This document shows positions 4,890-7,137 of a stretch of 7,137 nt of DNA, in pieces. The number at the start of each line of letters is the position of its first letter. The first letter of the stretch is position 1. Made by a program: the position numbers and the translations under genes. The stretch spans positions 1 through 7,137 of the forward strand of contig DATEGX010000319.1 in assembly GCA_035279875.1 (NCBI GenBank). Reading direction: 5' to 3'. The stretch comes from JAMXLL01 sp035279875 (GTDB lineage Bacteria; Desulfobacterota; Binatia; Binatales; Binataceae). The notes beneath the pieces are model-generated. The model worked only from the letters and a program-made list of their open reading frames with translations, was not told the origin of the DNA and did not search any database.

Positions 4890-6617
4890 TCAGGCGTGGC
4901 CGTGGCGCAGCAGCTTGCCCGGCGTCGCGCCGGTGCACTGGTCCTCGCTGAAGGTCTCGACCCCGTTGACGATGATCGAGCGATAACCCTTCGCGCGCTG
5001 TACCCGCCGCCATTCGTTGCCCGGCAGGTCGTGGACCACCTCGCCTACCCATTCGGGCTCGATGCCGAGACCCTTGAGATCGTACACCACGACGTCCGCC
5101 CAGGTACCCTCGCGCAGCACTCCGCGGTCGCGGAATCCGGCCGCATGCGCCGGCAGTGCCGACAGGCGGTAGTGCGCCTCTTCGAGCGTGACGCGCTGTT
5201 CGTCGCGCACTATCCAGCGCAGGAAGTCCGTGGTGAACGCGCCGCCGGTGAAGAACTTGGTATGCGCGCCGCCGTCCGACACGCCCGGGAAGGTGAACAT
5301 CGAGTTGTTGATGATCTCGGCGTTATACTCGGCGTTGAACTCGGGCTCGGGCTGCAGGAACTCGGCCTTCAAGTCGGTCGCCAGCGAAAGGTCGATCATC
5401 ACGTCGGCCGGATGCTTGCCTTCCTCCTCGGCGATCTGACCGAGCGACTTGCCGACATACTTCTCGAGTTCCGGCTTGTTCTCGACCCACTGGACGATCA
5501 GCCGCGGCAGGCGCCCGCCGATTCCGGGGGCGTTCTTGTCGAGCGCGCGCATCGAGCGTTCGCTCTTGACCGCTTCGCGAATCGCCGGGTCCTTCATCTT
5601 GGCGATCTTCTCTTCCTTGGTGCCGGTGAGCATCTGGCGCCAGGCGGTCGCGACGTCGTAGAGGTTCCAATGTTCCAGCGTCAGCGCGAAACCGCTGCGC
5701 ACGGTGCCGCCCTGGCCGAAGACCGGCAGGTTCTTCGCGCGCATCTTCTCGACCCATTGCAGGCTCTTGCGATGGATATCCGGGTTGCTGCGGCTGGCGG
5801 TGATAGCCTGGAAAAGGATCGGACGGAGCGCGGTTTCGGCCAGTTTCTCGACGAACGCGAGGTCTTCCTTGATATGGCCGGTCGCCTGGGTAATCTCGAT
5901 GAAGCCCTCGTCGCGCTCGCGCAGCACGCGCGCAAGGTTGAGGATGTCCTCATCGCACATCGTATCGGTGACCATCGGCGAACCGTCGTAGTCGGCCTGT
6001 CCGGAATTTTTGCCGAGGCGCTGGATCGAAAAGCCGCACAGGCCCGCGTCCATGCCTTCGGCCAGCAGGTGGCGCATCTCGGCCCGTTCCGCTTCGGTCG
6101 CCACCCGGGTCTTGGCGGCGTCGAGACCCATCACGTAGGTCATCAGCGAGGCGGTCGGCATGTACTGAATGCAGTTGACGCCCTTGGGCGCGCGATCGAG
6201 CGAAGTGAGATATTCGGGAATCGATTCCCAGTCCCACTTCATTCCGGCCTTCATCGATTCGTACGGAATCGCCTCGGTGCGCGTCATCGTGAGCATCGAG
6301 CGCTCGCGGAAGTCGGGTTTGACGGGAGCGAAACCGAAGCCGCAGTTTCCCAGCACCAGCGAGGTGACACCGTGCCATCCGGAGATGGTGCACCAGGGAT
6401 CCCAGCGAATCTGCGCGTCGTAGTGGGTGTGCAGGTCGACAAAACCAGGCGCGACAATCAGCCCGTCGGCATCGATGACTTTTTTCGCGAAGCCTGGCGC
6501 ACGGCCGCCGATCTGCGCGATCTTGCCGTCCTTGATCCAGACGTCGCCGCGAAAACGAGGCACGCGAGTGCCATCGACCACGGTTCCGCCTTTGATTTGA
6601 ATGTCTAAGTCGGCCAC
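4890..6617 (-). CDS. Amidohydrolase of the N-acyl-D-amino-acid deacylase type
   Basis: This 575-aa metal-dependent hydrolase opens with the small beta-sandwich typical of the superfamily (DLDIQIKGGTVVDG, then KVIDADGLIVAPGFVDLHTHYD), with His63-x-His65 on the first barrel strand, Cys92 in LGNCGFG, and the catalytic Asp448 in VSDGGAH near the barrel end. It closes with the sandwich return GTWADVVVYDLKGL and SIIVNGV. HTHYD, GNCGFG and SDGGAH together point to the D-aminoacylase branch. The two barrel histidines expected there (H220 and H250 in the Alcaligenes enzyme) are not found: those stretches read GFIEITQ and RPILFQAIT. Metal set and substrate may therefore differ, and the annotated activity should be treated as nominal. 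The GTG start at 6617 has GAGGAGGG nine bases upstream and begins the conserved domain at once; an ATG at 6809 would add 64 residues that look like untranslated leader. No signal peptide is seen. Confidence 0.9.
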   Translation of the reverse strand: MADLDIQIKGGTVVDGTRVPRFRGDVWIKDGKIAQIGGRAPGFAKKVIDADGLIVAPGFVDLHTHYDAQIRWDPWCTISGWHGVTSLVLGNCGFGFAPVKPDFRERSMLTMTRTEAIPYESMKAGMKWDWESIPEYLTSLDRAPKGVNCIQYMPTASLMTYVMGLDAAKTRVATEAERAEMRHLLAEGMDAGLCGFSIQRLGKNSGQADYDGSPMVTDTMCDEDILNLARVLRERDEGFIEITQATGHIKEDLAFVEKLAETALRPILFQAITASRSNPDIHRKSLQWVEKMRAKNLPVFGQGGTVRSGFALTLEHWNLYDVATAWRQMLTGTKEEKIAKMKDPAIREAVKSERSMRALDKNAPGIGGRLPRLIVQWVENKPELEKYVGKSLGQIAEEEGKHPADVMIDLSLATDLKAEFLQPEPEFNAEYNAEIINNSMFTFPGVSDGGAHTKFFTGGAFTTDFLRWIVRDEQRVTLEEAHYRLSALPAHAAGFRDRGVLREGTWADVVVYDLKGLGIEPEWVGEVVHDLPGNEWRRVQRAKGYRSIIVNGVETFSEDQCTGATPGKLLRHGHA

Positions 6618-6626
6618 TGTTCGGTT

Positions 6627-6634
6627 CCCTCCTC
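6627..6634 (-). promoter_or_regulatory. Ribosome binding site deciding the amidohydrolase start
   Basis: GAGGAGGG on the minus strand stands nine bases before the GTG at 6617. It is a near-perfect anti-16S match and shows that the in-frame sequence further upstream is leader rather than protein. Confidence 0.85.
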
Positions 6635-6705
6635 TAAGCGGTAAGGACTTTCGGCCCGCGCCCGCGCGCCTGGGCAGCTTATCCTGATTTGTTACTGCTG
6701 AGATT

Positions 6706-6732
6706 CTTATACAAAACCCACCGATTTGCCAA
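6706..6732 (-). promoter_or_regulatory. Candidate sigma70-type promoter for the amidohydrolase
   Basis: On the minus strand TTGGCA (6732-6727) and TATAAG (6711-6706) are separated by 15 bases (16 if the -35 is read as TTTGGC). They lie in the AT-rich part of the divergent intergenic region, about 90 bases before the GTG. Spacing is short, so this is tentative. Confidence 0.35.
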
Positions 6733-6769
6733 ACACTAGCAGGCCGATTCCCTCGGGCATCGGGTGGAC

Positions 6770-6799
6770 TTGGGTCGGAGCCGCGGCTTTGGCTATGCT
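6770..6799 (+). promoter_or_regulatory. Candidate sigma70-type promoter for the serine hydrolase
   Basis: TTGGGT (6770-6775) and TATGCT (6794-6799) are separated by 18 bases and lie about 42 bases before the ATG at 6842. Both hexamers are imperfect. The rest of the 224-base divergent region (6618-6841) holds no gene that I can see. Confidence 0.33.
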
Positions 6800-6841
6800 G
6801 GCGGTTCAATCAACCGATTAGTGCCGCGGGAGGAAATCGCG

Positions 6842-7137
6842 ATGCCAGCGTCTCATTTTTTCGCCGAACGTTTGGACGAGGTCGGGCTCAATCCCGACAA
6901 GGTACAAGCCCTGTTCGACCGGGCTGAACGTGAAATCAAGGAGGGGCTGCTGCCGGCCTGCCAACTAGCGATTGCGCGCAATGGCAAAATCGGCGCGATG
7001 CGCACCTATGGGCGGGCGCGCCAGGGCAGCAATGAGCAAGCGGCCACCGACGAGACCCGCTTCGTGATCATGTCGTGCACCAAGGCGATAACTTCAGCGG
7101 CGGCCTGGATCCTGATGCAGGAAGGCAAGCTCAGCCC
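6842..7137 (+). CDS. Beta-lactamase/esterase-family serine hydrolase (5' end only)
   Basis: The ATG is preceded by GGGAGGA (6828-6834) at good spacing, and the frame stays open to the window edge, giving the first 98 residues. They begin with a helix (LDEVGLNPDKVQALFDRAEREIKEGLLPACQLAIARNGKI) as in class C beta-lactamase-like enzymes. The nucleophile motif S-x-x-K appears as Ser78-Cys-Thr-Lys81 in FVIMSCTKAITSAAAWILMQEGKLS. The family includes esterases such as EstB, D-amino-acid amidases and peptidases as well as true beta-lactamases. Without a signal peptide, and amid other hydrolases, an esterase or amidase role is likelier than antibiotic resistance. The Y-x-N and KTG-like motifs lie beyond the window. 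The gene is divergent from the amidohydrolase, with which it may share control through the intergenic region. Confidence 0.88.
   Translation, partial: MPASHFFAERLDEVGLNPDKVQALFDRAEREIKEGLLPACQLAIARNGKIGAMRTYGRARQGSNEQAATDETRFVIMSCTKAITSAAAWILMQEGKLS

Noticed and set aside
4833..6608. A 591-codon open frame on the plus strand
   Set aside because: It lies antisense to the amidohydrolase, whose motifs, ribosome binding site and terminator are all clear. Its translation has no recognisable domain and is rich in Arg, His, Val and Ala, as expected for an antisense frame in GC-rich DNA.
6618..6809. N-terminal extension of the amidohydrolase from an ATG at 6809
   Set aside because: The extra 64 residues are low in structure and not domain-like, and a strong GAGGAGGG site precedes the GTG at 6617. 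The extension would also span the likely promoter region.
1..7137. CRISPR array, tRNA, rRNA, insertion sequence or attachment site
   Set aside because: I saw no regularly spaced repeats, cloverleaf arms, transposase motifs or terminal inverted repeats when reading both strands by eye.

Overview
The window is a piece of a high-GC bacterial chromosome (roughly 60-67% GC in most genes by eye). It holds eight protein genes, two of them cut by the window edges, and no RNA genes, CRISPR array or recognisable insertion sequence. The mix of gene families (amidase, VOC protein, MetE-like methyltransferase, D-aminoacylase-type amidohydrolase, class-C-type serine hydrolase, glycine-tailed RRM protein) suggests a free-living soil or sediment bacterium with broad hydrolytic and catabolic capacity. 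A deltaproteobacterial or Binatota-like lineage would fit, but that is an impression from gene content, not a demonstrated placement.

Layout, left to right. The 3' end of an RRM RNA-binding protein gene with a Gly/Arg-rich tail (1-186, +) is closed by a clean intrinsic terminator. A 55-aa, very basic small protein (333-500, +) follows; it is too short for ordinary gene-length cut-offs but has a good ribosome binding site. Next is an amidase-signature hydrolase (666-2072, +), best started at an internal ATG. It converges, with only 25 bases between the stop codons, on a minus-strand series read from right to left: an amidohydrolase of the D-aminoacylase type (6617-4890) closed by a UUCG-loop terminator; a short SprT-like zinc metalloprotease (4781-4431) followed after 18 bases by a putative PD-(D/E)XK nuclease-fold protein (4412-3810); a VOC-family protein (3662-3237); and a core MetE-like zinc methyltransferase (3159-2098). 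Divergent from the amidohydrolase, the 5' end of a beta-lactamase/esterase-family serine hydrolase (6842 onward, +) runs off the right edge.

The amidase, VOC protein, MetE-like protein, amidohydrolase and serine hydrolase look like a loose neighbourhood of small-molecule hydrolysis and C1/thiol chemistry, but no single pathway can be assembled from them. The most unusual part is the SprT-like/PD-(D/E)XK pair. It sits between metabolic genes, and the nuclease gene is clearly AT-richer (about 52% GC by hand count over 3841-4380) than its surroundings, so it looks like an acquired cassette. The small 55-aa protein and the amidohydrolase's lack of two histidines expected in classical D-aminoacylases are the other points worth following.
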